Below are positions 48,634 through 58,268 of a stretch of DNA of 64,000 bases, piece after piece. This DNA comes from Breoghania sp. L-A4 (lineage in GTDB: Bacteria > Pseudomonadota > Alphaproteobacteria > Rhizobiales > Stappiaceae). How positions within the stretch are numbered: position 1 is the stretch's first letter; each line of letters starts with the position of its first letter. The notes beneath the pieces were generated by a model. That model made no database searches and was not told where the DNA came from. It saw nothing but the letters and a program-made list of their open reading frames with translations. Location: positions 682,001-746,000 of the forward strand of contig NZ_CP031841.1 in NCBI RefSeq assembly GCF_003432385.1, read 5' to 3'. The position numbers were made by a program, and so were the translations under genes.

Positions 48634-50403
48634 GTGCACGGAGCAGACGATCAGGCACCGGCCACGCCGGGAACGGGCACGGCAGCCCCGGCGGAAACGC
48701 CCGGTGTGGATGCCTATGACCTGATCGTCGTCGGCAGCGGCGCAGGCGGCCTGACCGCGGCGCTCACGGCATCGCTTCTGGGGCTGCGCGCTCTCGTGCT
48801 CGAGCATGCGCCCGTCATCGGCGGCACCAGCGCGCGGTCTTCCGGCACGGTCTGGGTGCCTGACAATCATCACATGCGCGACGCTGGCATCCATGACGAT
48901 GCGGCCGAATCCGAACGCTACCTTTCAGCGCTTGTCGGAAACCGGGGCGATACCCGGCTCTGGCGCGCCTTCATCGAAACCGCGCCCGCCATGCTGCGTG
49001 ATCTGGAGGTTCGCGGAGGCTTGCGCTTCAAGCCCTTCATGAGCGCGCCGGACTACCGGCAGGATGTTTCCGGTGCGGCGCGCGGCGGCCGCCCGCTGGA
49101 GCCACAAGCCTTCGACGGGCGCCTGCTGGGAGATGATTTTTCCCGTCTCGCCAGCCCGTTGCCGGAACTGATGCTGTTCGGTGGCATGATGGTCACCCGA
49201 GGCGAGGGCGCGGCGTTGTTGCGCGCGGATCGCTCCCCGCGCTCCGCGTGGCTGGGCCTGCGGCTGGTTGCGCGCTACCTGGTCGATCGCCTGAAACACC
49301 GCCGCGGGACCCGATTGGTTCTTGGAAACGCGTTGGTTGCCCGCCTCATGATGGCGCTCAAGGATCGCGGCGTGAGCATCTGGACCGATGTCCGGCCCCG
49401 ACGCCTTGTCGAGGAAGGCGGACGCATCGTCGCCATCGATGTGGAACGGGGTGGCCACGCGGTTCGGCTGAATACCCGGCGCGGCGTTGTGCTGGCGGGC
49501 GGCGGCTTTCCGGCAAGCCCGGTCATGCGGGCGCAGCACCTGCCCAAGCCGACGCCGGAGCACACGCCCGCGGCCCCGGGGTGTGACGGCAGCTCGATCG
49601 CGCTCGGCATGGCTGCGGGAGGCGCGCTGGGCCCGGACGGGCTGGACAACGCGCAGTGGTTCCCCAGTTCCCTTTATCGGCGCAAGGACGGCAGCACGGC
49701 GGTTTACCCGCACATCGTGCTCGATCGCGCCAAGCCCGGGCTGATCGCGGTGGACAGCGCCGGCAGGCGCTTCGTCAACGAGGCCGTCTCCTATCACGAG
49801 TTCTGCCGCGGCATGTATGGCGCCCATGGCGAGACCCCGTGCATTCCCGCGTGGCTGGTGTGCGACCGCGGCTTCATCCGCCGCTACGGCCTGGGCGTCA
49901 TCCGCCCCCGCACGCCGTCGCTGCGCCGCTATGTGGCCGAAGGCTACCTGCTTGAAGGGGCGTCGCTCTCCGCGCTGGCGCAAAAGATCGGCGTTCCCGC
50001 CGATACGCTGGGCGCGACCGTGGAACGCTTCAACGGCTTCGCGAGAACCGGCGTGGACGCGGATTTTCGTCGGGGCGAGACGATCTACGAGCGCGGCAAC
50101 GGCGATCCGGCGCACGGACCGAACCCCTGCCTGGGACCGATCGCCAAGCCGCCGTTCTATGCGGTCGCCGTCTATCCCACGCCGCTGGGCACCAGCCGAG
50201 GACTGATGGCCGACCCGAAGGCGCGGGTGCTGCGGGCCTCGGGCGACGTGATCCCCGGGCTCTATGTGTGCGGCAACGACATGCAGTCGGCTTTCGGCGG
50301 CGAATACCCCGGCGCGGGCGGACAACTGGGGCAGGCCATGACTTTCGGCTGGATCGCGGCGCAGCACACAACCGAAACCACACGGGACCGGGCATCCGCC
50401 TGA
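48634..50403 (+). CDS. FAD-dependent dehydrogenase (3-ketosteroid dehydrogenase / fumarate reductase type)
   Basis: A 589-residue flavoprotein. The dinucleotide-binding motif DLIVVGSGAGGLTAALTAS is at about residues 29-47, followed by EHAPVIGGTSARSSGTVWVP, where the flavin is held. The C-terminal LYVCGNDMQSAFGGEYPGAGGQLGQAMTFGWIAA is typical of the fumarate-reductase/ketosteroid dehydrogenase family. It starts with GTG, with GGGAGG nine bases upstream. First gene of an operon with a TPP enzyme, a cupin and an IclR regulator; substrate unknown. Confidence 0.85.
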   Translation: MHGADDQAPATPGTGTAAPAETPGVDAYDLIVVGSGAGGLTAALTASLLGLRALVLEHAPVIGGTSARSSGTVWVPDNHHMRDAGIHDDAAESERYLSALVGNRGDTRLWRAFIETAPAMLRDLEVRGGLRFKPFMSAPDYRQDVSGAARGGRPLEPQAFDGRLLGDDFSRLASPLPELMLFGGMMVTRGEGAALLRADRSPRSAWLGLRLVARYLVDRLKHRRGTRLVLGNALVARLMMALKDRGVSIWTDVRPRRLVEEGGRIVAIDVERGGHAVRLNTRRGVVLAGGGFPASPVMRAQHLPKPTPEHTPAAPGCDGSSIALGMAAGGALGPDGLDNAQWFPSSLYRRKDGSTAVYPHIVLDRAKPGLIAVDSAGRRFVNEAVSYHEFCRGMYGAHGETPCIPAWLVCDRGFIRRYGLGVIRPRTPSLRRYVAEGYLLEGASLSALAQKIGVPADTLGATVERFNGFARTGVDADFRRGETIYERGNGDPAHGPNPCLGPIAKPPFYAVAVYPTPLGTSRGLMADPKARVLRASGDVIPGLYVCGNDMQSAFGGEYPGAGGQLGQAMTFGWIAAQHTTETTRDRASA

Positions 50404-50464
50404 CTGCGGCGCATTCACTTTGAAATCGGGCCCGACCAGAGGCCCCAACGGGACAAGAGACACG

Positions 50465-52242
50465 ATGGTTCAGAAAAAAGGCGGCGATCTCATCGCGGAA
50501 TTCCTGGTCAAGGAAGAGATCCCCTATGTGTTCGGCATCTGCGGCCACGGCAACGTCGGGTTGCTGGATTCGCTCTATGACGTGAAGGACGAGGTCAAGC
50601 TGGTCTCCCCGCGCCATGAGCAGACGGCGGCGCATATGGCGGACGGCTTCTTCCGCGTCAGCCACAAGCCAGCGGCGACCCTGACGTCGACCGGCCCGGG
50701 TTCGGCCAACCTGATCATGGGGCTGGCGGTCGCCCAGACGGATTCCTCCGCCATCTTCTCGATCACCGCCAACGTGCCGACCTCGCAGTTCAACCGTGGT
50801 CCGTTCCAGGAGCTCAACCAGCACCACCAGGCGGATTTCAACAACGTCATCAAGCCGGTGGTCAAGCGCAGCTTCCAGCCCACCCGGGTCGAGATGCTGC
50901 CGCTCGCCATGCGTCAGGCCGCGCAGACCATGACCAGCGGCCGTCCGGGCCCGGTCAATCTCGACGTGCCCTACAATCTGTTCATGGAAAGCGCCGACGT
51001 GACCGAGGAACCGGTGTGGAACGGCTTTTTGAGCCGCCGCTCCGGCGCCAGCCAGGACGATGTCCGCAAGACGGTCGACTGGCTGCTTGCGGCGGAGCGT
51101 CCGGTGATCTTCATCGGTCATGGCGTGACGCTCTCGGAAGCCTCGGAGGAACTGGTCGCGCTGGCCCGGCGCCTGTCGATCCCGGTGATCAGCTCGCCCA
51201 ACGGCATGGGCTGCATCGACATGAGCGACCCGCTGTCGCTCGGCTTCATCGGCCGTAACGGCGCTTATCAGTCCAACCAGGCCGGCCGTCACACCGATCT
51301 GGTGCTGGCCATCGGCGCGCGTTTCGATGATCGCTCGGCCTCGTCGTGGAAACCGGGCTACTCGTGGAATTTCCCCTCGACCAAGCTCATCCATGTGGAC
51401 GTGGATCACGCGGAAATAGGCCGCAACTACTGCCCCGATCTCGGCATTCTCGCCGATGCGAAGGCGTTTTTGCGGCAGATCATGTCCGAGCTTGATGCGC
51501 GCAACATTGATGGCGCGCCGCGGCTCGCGAGCTGGCATGCGGACATCAAGGGCTGGAAGGCGGAGTGGGACGCCTTCGTCAAGCCGGGCTTCGAGACCCA
51601 TTCCTCGCCGATCCGTCCCGAGAGGATTGTTGCCGATTGCCGCAAGGTGCTGCCCGACGACGCGATCATCTCGCTGGACTCCGGCATTCACCACAACTGG
51701 TTCATGCAGTTCTGGGAGGCGCGTCAGCCGCGCACCATGCTCAACACCTGGGGCTATTCGGGCATGGGGTTCGGGCCCAGCTCGATCCTCGGCGCCAAGC
51801 TCGCCGCCCCGACAAGGTCTGTGTCTCCATCTGCGGCGACGGTGGCTTCACCATGGTGCCGCACGTGCTGTGCACGGCGGTGGAATACAACATCCCGGTC
51901 GTGTGGGTGGTGTGGAACAATTTCGCCTGGGGCGCGATCCGCGACCTGCAGTACGCCTATTTCGACGGCCGCGAATACGGCACCGCCTTCTACCAGGGCG
52001 ACAACCAGAAGCCCTACAACCCGGATTTCGCCGCCTGGGCCAAGGCGGCGGGCGTCGACGGCTACACCGTCACCCGCTCGCAGGATTTCGCCGGTGTTCT
52101 GCAGCAGGCCGTCGCCTCGAACCGTCCCGCGCTGATCGACGTGCATGTGGATGCCGACATCCGCCCGCCGGCAACCGGCGCCTGGGAACTGCCGCCGATC
52201 CCGCCGAAGGAACCGGCGTTCGGCGGCCCGTGGCGGCCCTGA
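50465..52242 (+). CDS. Thiamine-pyrophosphate enzyme, acetolactate-synthase-like, frame broken once
   Basis: The first part (from MVQKKGGDLIAEFLVKEEIP) carries the TPP-activating Glu in SPRHEQTAAHMADG and the GPGSANLIMGLAVAQTDS region; the last part carries the TPP/metal-binding ICGDGGFTM (GDG) and VVWVVWNNFAWG. Together they make about 593 residues, the length of the acetolactate synthase family. They join only if one C is added at the CCCC run 51807-51810. The presence of Glu argues against glyoxylate carboligase. The break is probably a sequencing deletion. Product class is sure, substrate is not. Confidence 0.82.
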
Positions 52243-52310
52243 GCGGTCCGCGCCAAGATCCCTGATACCAACAACGCAGTCGCGTGATGAACACGCATTC
52301 GGAGAAAACC

Positions 52311-52679
52311 ATGAGCGACGACTACAAGGCTTCGATCCGCAACATCGCCGAAGAGCCCTGGCAGCAGTTCCCGGGTCACTTCGGCGGCGCCCTGTCGAAG
52401 GCGCTGGTGCACCCGGAAACCACCGGGTCGCGCCAGCTCGACTACCGGATTTCCACATATCAGCCGATGGCTTATGTCGAGAACCATGTGCACAAGGTGC
52501 AAGAGCAGGTCTATCATGTGCTCGATGGAGAGGGCTTGATGGATATCGACGGAGTGAGCCGCGTGGTGCGCAAGCACGACGTGATCTTCCTGCCGCCCGG
52601 CATCTGGCACTCGATACAGAACACCGGGCTGGGCGATCTCACGTTCATCGTGGTCACCACGCCGATCAAGGACGAATAG
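52311..52679 (+). CDS. Cupin-domain protein (122 aa)
   Basis: A small single-cupin protein. The metal-binding motif is visible in ENHVHKVQEQVYHVLDGEG (His/His/Gln-type) with IFLPPGIWHSIQNTG as the second motif. Such cupins act as isomerases, dioxygenases or binding proteins in catabolic operons. The start at 52311 is supported by GGAGAAAAC; 52284 is possible. Between the TPP enzyme and the IclR regulator. Confidence 0.8.
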   Translation: MSDDYKASIRNIAEEPWQQFPGHFGGALSKALVHPETTGSRQLDYRISTYQPMAYVENHVHKVQEQVYHVLDGEGLMDIDGVSRVVRKHDVIFLPPGIWHSIQNTGLGDLTFIVVTTPIKDE

Positions 52680-52700
52680 GAGCGCTCCGGCGCGCGGGCC

Positions 52701-53548
52701 ATGGCACTTGAACAGGCTGACAAGCCGAAAGCGGCGAGGAAGGTGGGGCGGCCGAAATCAGCCGCTCCGGCGGGGATGCACCGGTAAGCGGCGGCGGCAT
52801 CCAGTCCCTGGAGCGCGCCGCCGCGATTCTCGATGCGGTCGCCGAACATCCCAAGGGCATCACGCTCGCGGAGTTGAGCGTGCGGCTCGGCCTGCACACA
52901 TCCACAGCCTTTCATCTGATCCGCACGCTGGTCAATCTCGGTTTTCTGAGCCAGTCGGCCGAGACCAAGAAGTACAGCATCGGCGCGCATCTGTTCGCGC
53001 TGGCGGCCGGGGCGCTTGACGAAAGCGCGCTGCTGGCTCTGGCGACGCCGGTGCTGGAGATGCTGAGCGAGGAAACCGGCGAAGCGTCGCATCTGGCGGT
53101 TCGCGCGCATCACGAAATCACCGTTGTGGCCCGCACCGAGGCGACCGGGATGCTGCAGCTGTCCGGCCGCGCCGGCGCCACGCGCCCCGCGCACGCCACC
53201 GCAATCGGCAAGCTGCTGTTCGCCTTCATGCAGCCCGAGGAGCGCGAACGCGCGCTCGCATCCCTGAACCTGCGCGCCTTCACGCCGCATACGATCACCG
53301 ATCTGGATGCCTTGCGGCGCGAACTCGACGAGATTGCCCGGACCGGGCTCGCCCATGACAGGCGTGAATTCGACGCGGACGTTCGCTGCATCGCCGTGCC
53401 TGTGCGCGACTTCACCGGCCGCTGCGCCGGTGCGATCGGCATTTCAGGACCGGTCTGGCGTCTGTCGGATACGGTAATCGAAGCGCATGCATCCGTGCTG
53501 CGCAGGTGCGCGGAAACGCTGTCCGTGCAGTTGGGATTTCGCGGTTGA
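52701..53548 (+). CDS. IclR-family regulator, frame broken once
   Basis: The ATG at 52701 begins MALEQADKPKAARKVGRPKSAAPAG, a basic leader; after one added G at the GGGG run 52772-52775 the frame runs on as SLERAAAILDAVAEHPKGITLAELSVRLGLHTSTAFHLIRTL (winged helix) into the effector-binding domain (GEASHLAVRAHHEITVVARTEATG, then RCIAVPVRDFTGRCAGAIGISGP). That gives about 282 residues, the usual length. It probably controls the preceding operon. Confidence 0.82.
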
Positions 53549-53743
53549 GGCGCGGTTTATGGAAAAGGGGCGCCCCGGCAGACTAGGGAGTTGAAAAGGT
53601 CTTGGTGATGAAAAAGGGTGCCGGGGACGCCTGAGACATACTTTAGTACGCAACGTTGCGGATGGATGTGACAATAATCACAATTTGGCGCTCTGTTACC
53701 AAGGTTGAAATGTACATACGACTTTCCGGCTGCGTGCCACGAG

Positions 53744-54667
53744 TCATTTTGGGTCGGCTTCGTTGTTCCCTCGGTCCTCTGTCTCCTCGGCGGTCCGCGG
53801 ATTCGCATCCACGATGACCGGGCTGGTTTCCCACGTGTTGACGAAGGACACGCAATCGAAATCACCGCTGCCGCGCAGGTCGGCGAAGGCATCCGAATTG
53901 CGGCTGTAGCCGGCTTGCCAGGGTGTCGCGAGCCGGCGCTGCAAATCGCCGGCATGGAGGATCGATACCGGTGCCTCCTCCGGCCCCTCGAAGCCGACAA
54001 GGCCGGATACGGGATGCACGAAGGTTCGGGACGTCTGTGTGAGCACGGCCCATTGAAAGGCGTTTCCGCGTCGCTCCACCCGGTCGGACATGAACGCCCC
54101 GCCGGTATAGGCATTGAGCGCGGCGGTGACCGCCGCCTGCCCGCGTGGCTGCAGCAGATCCTCGTGCATCAGCAGAATCCGGGTCGGCAGGCCGGATTGC
54201 ATGCTGCGGATGGCGTCGGCCGCTTCCTCCGCGATGTTGCGGTCGGCACCCGTCCAGCTGTGGAAGCGGAAGTCATGGTCGGTTTCCGCCACCGTCAGGG
54301 CGCACAGAACAATGGCTTCTCCAGCGATATCGGCCTGCGTCAACCCGCCGGGGCCGCAGCGCTCATCGTTCGGGCTCTCCGGGTCCGGCGGCGATCTCTC
54401 CATCGGGTTTCGCGGTTCGAGGGCGCGCAGATAAGGCAGATCCGGGCGGCCGCCCAGGCGCCGGGCGGTCGTGTCGTGAAACTCGAACACCAGGCCGGGG
54501 AAGAAATGATCGTCGAGAACGCGCTCGTCGAACAATTGCCCGGCAACCTGTCCGCTCACCGGGCCCGCCGCGCAGGAATGCGGCAGGCTGCTCGGTGGGT
54601 TTCCCGAGATGGAAAGCTCCGCATGCATCGGCGATGGCTGATCGGGATACCGCGGGTTACGCGTCAT
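53744..54667 (-). CDS. Partner gene of the LodA-like protein, function unknown (307 aa)
   Basis: Begins MTRNPRYPDQPSPMHAELSI, overlapping the upstream gene by 11 bases (ATGACGCGTAA). The sequence is Cys/His/Trp-containing and soluble, with no recognisable motif; stretches such as FDERVLDDHFFPGLVFEFHD and DFRFHSWTGADRNIAEEA could be part of an oxidoreductase. The tight coupling says it works with the LodA-like protein, for example as its maturation factor or as the other part of a split enzyme. The true role is open. Confidence 0.6.
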   Translation of the reverse strand: MTRNPRYPDQPSPMHAELSISGNPPSSLPHSCAAGPVSGQVAGQLFDERVLDDHFFPGLVFEFHDTTARRLGGRPDLPYLRALEPRNPMERSPPDPESPNDERCGPGGLTQADIAGEAIVLCALTVAETDHDFRFHSWTGADRNIAEEAADAIRSMQSGLPTRILLMHEDLLQPRGQAAVTAALNAYTGGAFMSDRVERRGNAFQWAVLTQTSRTFVHPVSGLVGFEGPEEAPVSILHAGDLQRRLATPWQAGYSRNSDAFADLRGSGDFDCVSFVNTWETSPVIVDANPRTAEETEDRGNNEADPK

Positions 54668-56087
54668 GCCGCGTCTCTCCCATCGCGCGGGCGGATGCCA
54701 GGGAGGCACTCTCCAGCCGCTTGATCCAGAGTTCCAGCAGGTCGTATTGCCATCGGGTGAGATGCATCGGCGTTGTGTTTGATCCCGGCAAGGTCACCGG
54801 AATCTTGTTGAAGCTGTTGCCATACGCCGGCTGGCCGGTCACCTCGTTTGGCGGCGCATTGACCAGGCTCTTGAAGTCGCGGGGCGCCATGTCCTGCCCG
54901 GCTCGCGCGTCATGCATGAAGAAGCCTTCGAACAGGGCCTGAATTTCCTCGGTGATGGCCGCCGTCAGGGCCGTGCCCGGTTCGCCGTCGGCGCCATGGC
55001 AGCGGCGCAGCAAGGTCCGGTCGGCCTGATACGCCCTGTCGCGCAGCAGATCGGCAAGCGACAAGGCCGGGCGTTGATCCGGGCAAAAATCGGGAGGACC
55101 AACCAGAACACGGGCGCAGACGCGATGCGCCTTGCCGCCGTAGTCGAAGGAGCATCCGATGACCCCGTCGGACATGTCGTCCAGCAATCCCAGCCTGCGC
55201 GCGTGGAGATGGCCCGTGGGCGCATCGGCATCCACCAGGCCGCCGACCAATGATCCGGCGCCGGATCGCGCCGCATCGTCTTCGGGCATCTCAAGCCGCC
55301 CTCCGCACCAGTGGGATTGCGGGTTGAGGATCAGGAAACGCTCGCGCATGCCCTCCCTCAGAATGGCCAGATGGCGCCATGCGGGCGCCGGATGAAGGCC
55401 CGTCTTGTCGCTTTCATGCCTTTCCAGCCGGCTGGCGAGATCGCTCGGCCCGTACGTGTGACCCGGCGGCGGAGAAAACCGCGCGCGAAACCCGAATTCG
55501 GAATGTGGCCGCGCGGCGCGCAGCGATCCAAGCAGGATCGGCTTGTCCGCGCTCACCAGCGGCGGCTCGGCGTTGGTGCCATCCTGCGACCAGCCTGGCA
55601 CGGAATGCGGCCGGGTGTTGTTCGGTTCGATGGCAATCCGCCCGGATCGTACGATGTCGCCCCGGCTTCGCGTCACCGCCCAGGCGCGGCGGTTGCCAAG
55701 CTCGATATCCCATCCCACGCCGCCGTGGCCGGACGGAAAGTCTCCGGGACGCACAGGCCGCCGCCGCCGCGTGCCGTCGGAGTCCACCTCCTCGCACCAT
55801 AATTCGAACCAGGGGCAGACGGGCCGGAAGGCGAGTTTTCCGTCCTTGTTCAGCGCCTTGAACCGCACGGCCCGCGGCATGTAGCTGAACAGCGTACCGT
55901 CTTCGTCCATATCCAGCGTCAGCGCCGGTTTGATCTCGGTGCTGCCGGGAGCCACGGCATGCCGATGCCCCACTCCCTGTGTGTTGCGATGAAGGGAGAA
56001 ATTGTCCAGCGGCGTGCGTCCACTGCCAACCCGCGCAACGGCAAGCGGCGGGCCGATGAAAAAGCACGCGATTGTGCTCCGTGTCAT
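54657..56087 (-). CDS. LodA/GoxA-like quinoprotein oxidase candidate
   Basis: A 476-residue protein from ATG 56087 (AAGGA upstream). Features that recall the LodA/GoxA family of cysteine-tryptophylquinone oxidases: IGPPLAVARVGSG near the N-terminus and MHLTRWQYDLLELWIKRL at the C-terminus, whose Trp could be the cofactor residue, with a Cys (LLRRCHGADGEPG) 84 residues before it. These enzymes oxidise amino acids. LodA itself is longer; the coupled next gene may supply the rest. Family call is tentative; no LodB flavoprotein is adjacent. Confidence 0.45.
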   Translation of the reverse strand: MTRSTIACFFIGPPLAVARVGSGRTPLDNFSLHRNTQGVGHRHAVAPGSTEIKPALTLDMDEDGTLFSYMPRAVRFKALNKDGKLAFRPVCPWFELWCEEVDSDGTRRRRPVRPGDFPSGHGGVGWDIELGNRRAWAVTRSRGDIVRSGRIAIEPNNTRPHSVPGWSQDGTNAEPPLVSADKPILLGSLRAARPHSEFGFRARFSPPPGHTYGPSDLASRLERHESDKTGLHPAPAWRHLAILREGMRERFLILNPQSHWCGGRLEMPEDDAARSGAGSLVGGLVDADAPTGHLHARRLGLLDDMSDGVIGCSFDYGGKAHRVCARVLVGPPDFCPDQRPALSLADLLRDRAYQADRTLLRRCHGADGEPGTALTAAITEEIQALFEGFFMHDARAGQDMAPRDFKSLVNAPPNEVTGQPAYGNSFNKIPVTLPGSNTTPMHLTRWQYDLLELWIKRLESASLASARAMGETRHDA

Positions 56088-56558
56088 ACCATTCCTTCGG
56101 ATCCGGTCAGGTGCTCCAGGTCTCTTGGTGCAAGCATCAGGCTCCTTCGAACAGCCGGGTCCCGCCGGAGGAAAACATCCGCTCAGCCGATTCGCCGCAA
56201 TCGGTCCGTCCAGCCGCCTCGCAATCCTGAATGCGGCCGTGCTGCACCTGAAATCCGCAGCCTCGCGCCAACTATCGGACCCGCGCCGGAACGCGTATGT
56301 GGTAAATCTCACAATTCTCCGGTGATGGCGTGCGGTCATACGGCGGGCGGCGAAGGGAGCCGTCCGGTGCAATCCTTTGCATCGTCATGGCGGCAGAGCG
56401 CATGCTTTTGGTGGCCGTTTCGCGCACCGGGTGCTATGCGCCGTTACCACCCGTGAACGCGGGCGGGGCAAGCGCTGCTTGCGACGCGTGATCTGCAGTT
56501 CCTGCGGGAAACCGGCCGCCTGGATGCCATCCGCAGCGGTGTGTCATGGAGAACGACA
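56088..56558. other. Intergenic region between divergent genes
   Basis: It separates the leftward LodA-like gene from the rightward flavoprotein gene, so it must hold two promoters. I see no clear gene and no clear promoter pair; some in-frame stretches on the left side are the non-coding upstream part of the LodA frame. Confidence 0.4.
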
Positions 56559-57781
56559 ATGGGCCATTTCGACGCCATCGTGCTGGGCGCGGGCGCAGCC
56601 GGGCTGATGTGCGCGATCAAGGCGGGCAAGCGGGGGCGGTCCGTTCTGGTGCTGGATCACGCAAAAAAGCCGGCGGAAAAGATTCGTATTTCCGGTGGAG
56701 GGCGCTGCAACTTCACCAACGTCAACACCCGGCGCGAGGCGTTCTTGTCCGCCAATCCGCGTTTCTGTGTGTCCGCGCTGAAGGGCTACACGCAGCATGA
56801 TTTCATCGCGCTGGTGAACCGCTATTCCATCGCGTTTCATGAAAAGGCGCTGGGGCAGCTTTTTTGCGACGGCTCCGCGCTCCAGGTCATCGCCATGCTG
56901 CTCGACGAATGCAACGCCGCCGGGGTCCGCATCCAGCTGTCGACGACAATAGGCGCGGTCGAGAAGAGCGATGGCGGCTTTCGGATCGCGACCGACAAGG
57001 GGGCGCTGACCTGCGCGAATCTCGTCGTGGCGACGGGCGGCAAGTCGATCCCGAAAATGGGGCGACAGGATTTGCCTATGATCTGGCGCGGCAGTTCGGT
57101 CTGAACGTGCTGCCGACCCGGGCGGGCCTCGTGCCGCTGATGTTCCAGGGCGGCCTGTTGGAGATGACCAGCGACCTCTCCGGCGTCTCGGTCGATGCGC
57201 GCGTCGCCATCGGCAAGACAGGATTTGACGAGGCGCTTCTGTTCACCCACCGCGGCTTGTCAGGACCGTCGATCCTGCAGATCTCGTCCTATTGGCGCGA
57301 GGGGCAGGAGGTGCGGATCGATCTCGCGCCGCGCAGGGACGTCTTTGACGAGCTGAAAGCGGCGCGCGGCGCCAATGGCCGGCAGGAGCTTCACACGGTC
57401 CTGAGCGCCGTGCTGCCGCGCCGGCTGGCGGAACGGGTGGCGCTCGACAGCGGCTTGGGCAGGCCCGCGGAGGCCGGCGCTCCCGGTGCGGCGAAAAGCG
57501 TGCCCATTCGCATGGCGGATCTCTCGGACAAGAAGCTGAAAGCCGTCGCGGATGCGGTCAACGCCTGGCGCGTGCTGCCCAGCGGCACGGAAGGTTACCG
57601 CACGGCGGAGGTGACGCTTGGTGGGGTCGACACCGCCGGCCTGTCCTCGAAGACCATGCAGGCGAAGGATGTGCCGGGGCTGTATTTCATCGGCGAATGC
57701 GTCGACGTGACCGGCCATCTTGGAGGCTACAATTTCCAGTGGGCCTGGTCGTCGGGCGCGGCCGCCGGGCGGAGTCTTTGA
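56559..57781 (+). CDS. BaiN/HI0933-type NAD(P)/FAD-dependent oxidoreductase, frame broken once
   Basis: Begins MGHFDAIVLGAGAAGLMCAI with the GxGxxG flavin motif; KIRISGGGRCNFTN is the signature of the HI0933/BaiN family. After one added G at the GGGG run 57059-57062 it continues as GATGFAYDLARQFGLNVLPTRAGLVPL and ends GECVDVTGHLGGYNFQWAWSSG, another family signature. Restored length is about 408 residues. GGAGA lies upstream. Role in the cell is not well defined for most members. Confidence 0.85.
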
Positions 57782-57802
57782 AGCCGGCGTTCCGGCAACG
57801 GG

Positions 57803-58252
57803 TTATCCCCGTTTGGCCGCCTGCACCATGTTTTCCAGCGCGCTGAGGAAGCGCGAGCGGTCCTGACGGGTGAAGCCGCGGTTGCCGCCCATCATCTCGC
57901 CGCTGTCGCGCAACTGCTGGTGCAACTCGCGCATGGCCAGCGCCATGCCGATGCTGTCCTCGGTGAAGGGCTTGCCGGTGGGGCCGAGAACCCGCGCGGC
58001 CTTTTCCATGCATCGGGCGGCCAGCGGAATGTCGGTGGTGATGGCGACGTCGGCGCCGGCAATGTGTTCGACGATCCAGTCGTCGGCCATGTCGGGGCCG
58101 TCGGGCACGATGACGCGTTTCACCAGGGGGCTGTCGTCGAGCCGCATCCACTGGTTGGAGACGAAATGCATCACCAGCCCGTGCCGTTCGCCGACGCGCA
58201 CGACTTCATCCTTGACCGGGCAGGCGTCCGCATCGACGAAGATCTCGGTCAT
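57803..58252 (-). CDS. YaiI/YqxD-family protein (DUF188)
   Basis: A 149-residue protein. The family start EIFVDADACPVKDEV and the motifs VSNQWMRL, VPDGPDMADDWIVEHI and GNRGFTRQDRSRF are all present. It is related to the PIN-like nuclease fold with conserved acidic residues, but the activity is not established. I chose ATG 58252; the frame runs further upstream without a sensible start. Seventeen bases after the ABC-F gene, so same operon. Confidence 0.88.
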   Translation of the reverse strand: MTEIFVDADACPVKDEVVRVGERHGLVMHFVSNQWMRLDDSPLVKRVIVPDGPDMADDWIVEHIAGADVAITTDIPLAARCMEKAARVLGPTGKPFTEDSIGMALAMRELHQQLRDSGEMMGGNRGFTRQDRSRFLSALENMVQAAKRG

Positions 58253-58268
58253 GGGCGGCGCAGCGAGA

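Noticed and set aside
48925-50463. A 512-residue minus-strand ORF opposite the FAD dehydrogenase
   Set aside because: Antisense shadow of a clear flavoprotein gene.
50465-52242. Glyoxylate carboligase as the identity of the TPP enzyme, because a hydroxypyruvate isomerase-like gene is nearby
   Set aside because: The TPP-activating Glu is present in RHEQ, while glyoxylate carboligase lacks it, and the isomerase gene is in a different operon 10 kb away.
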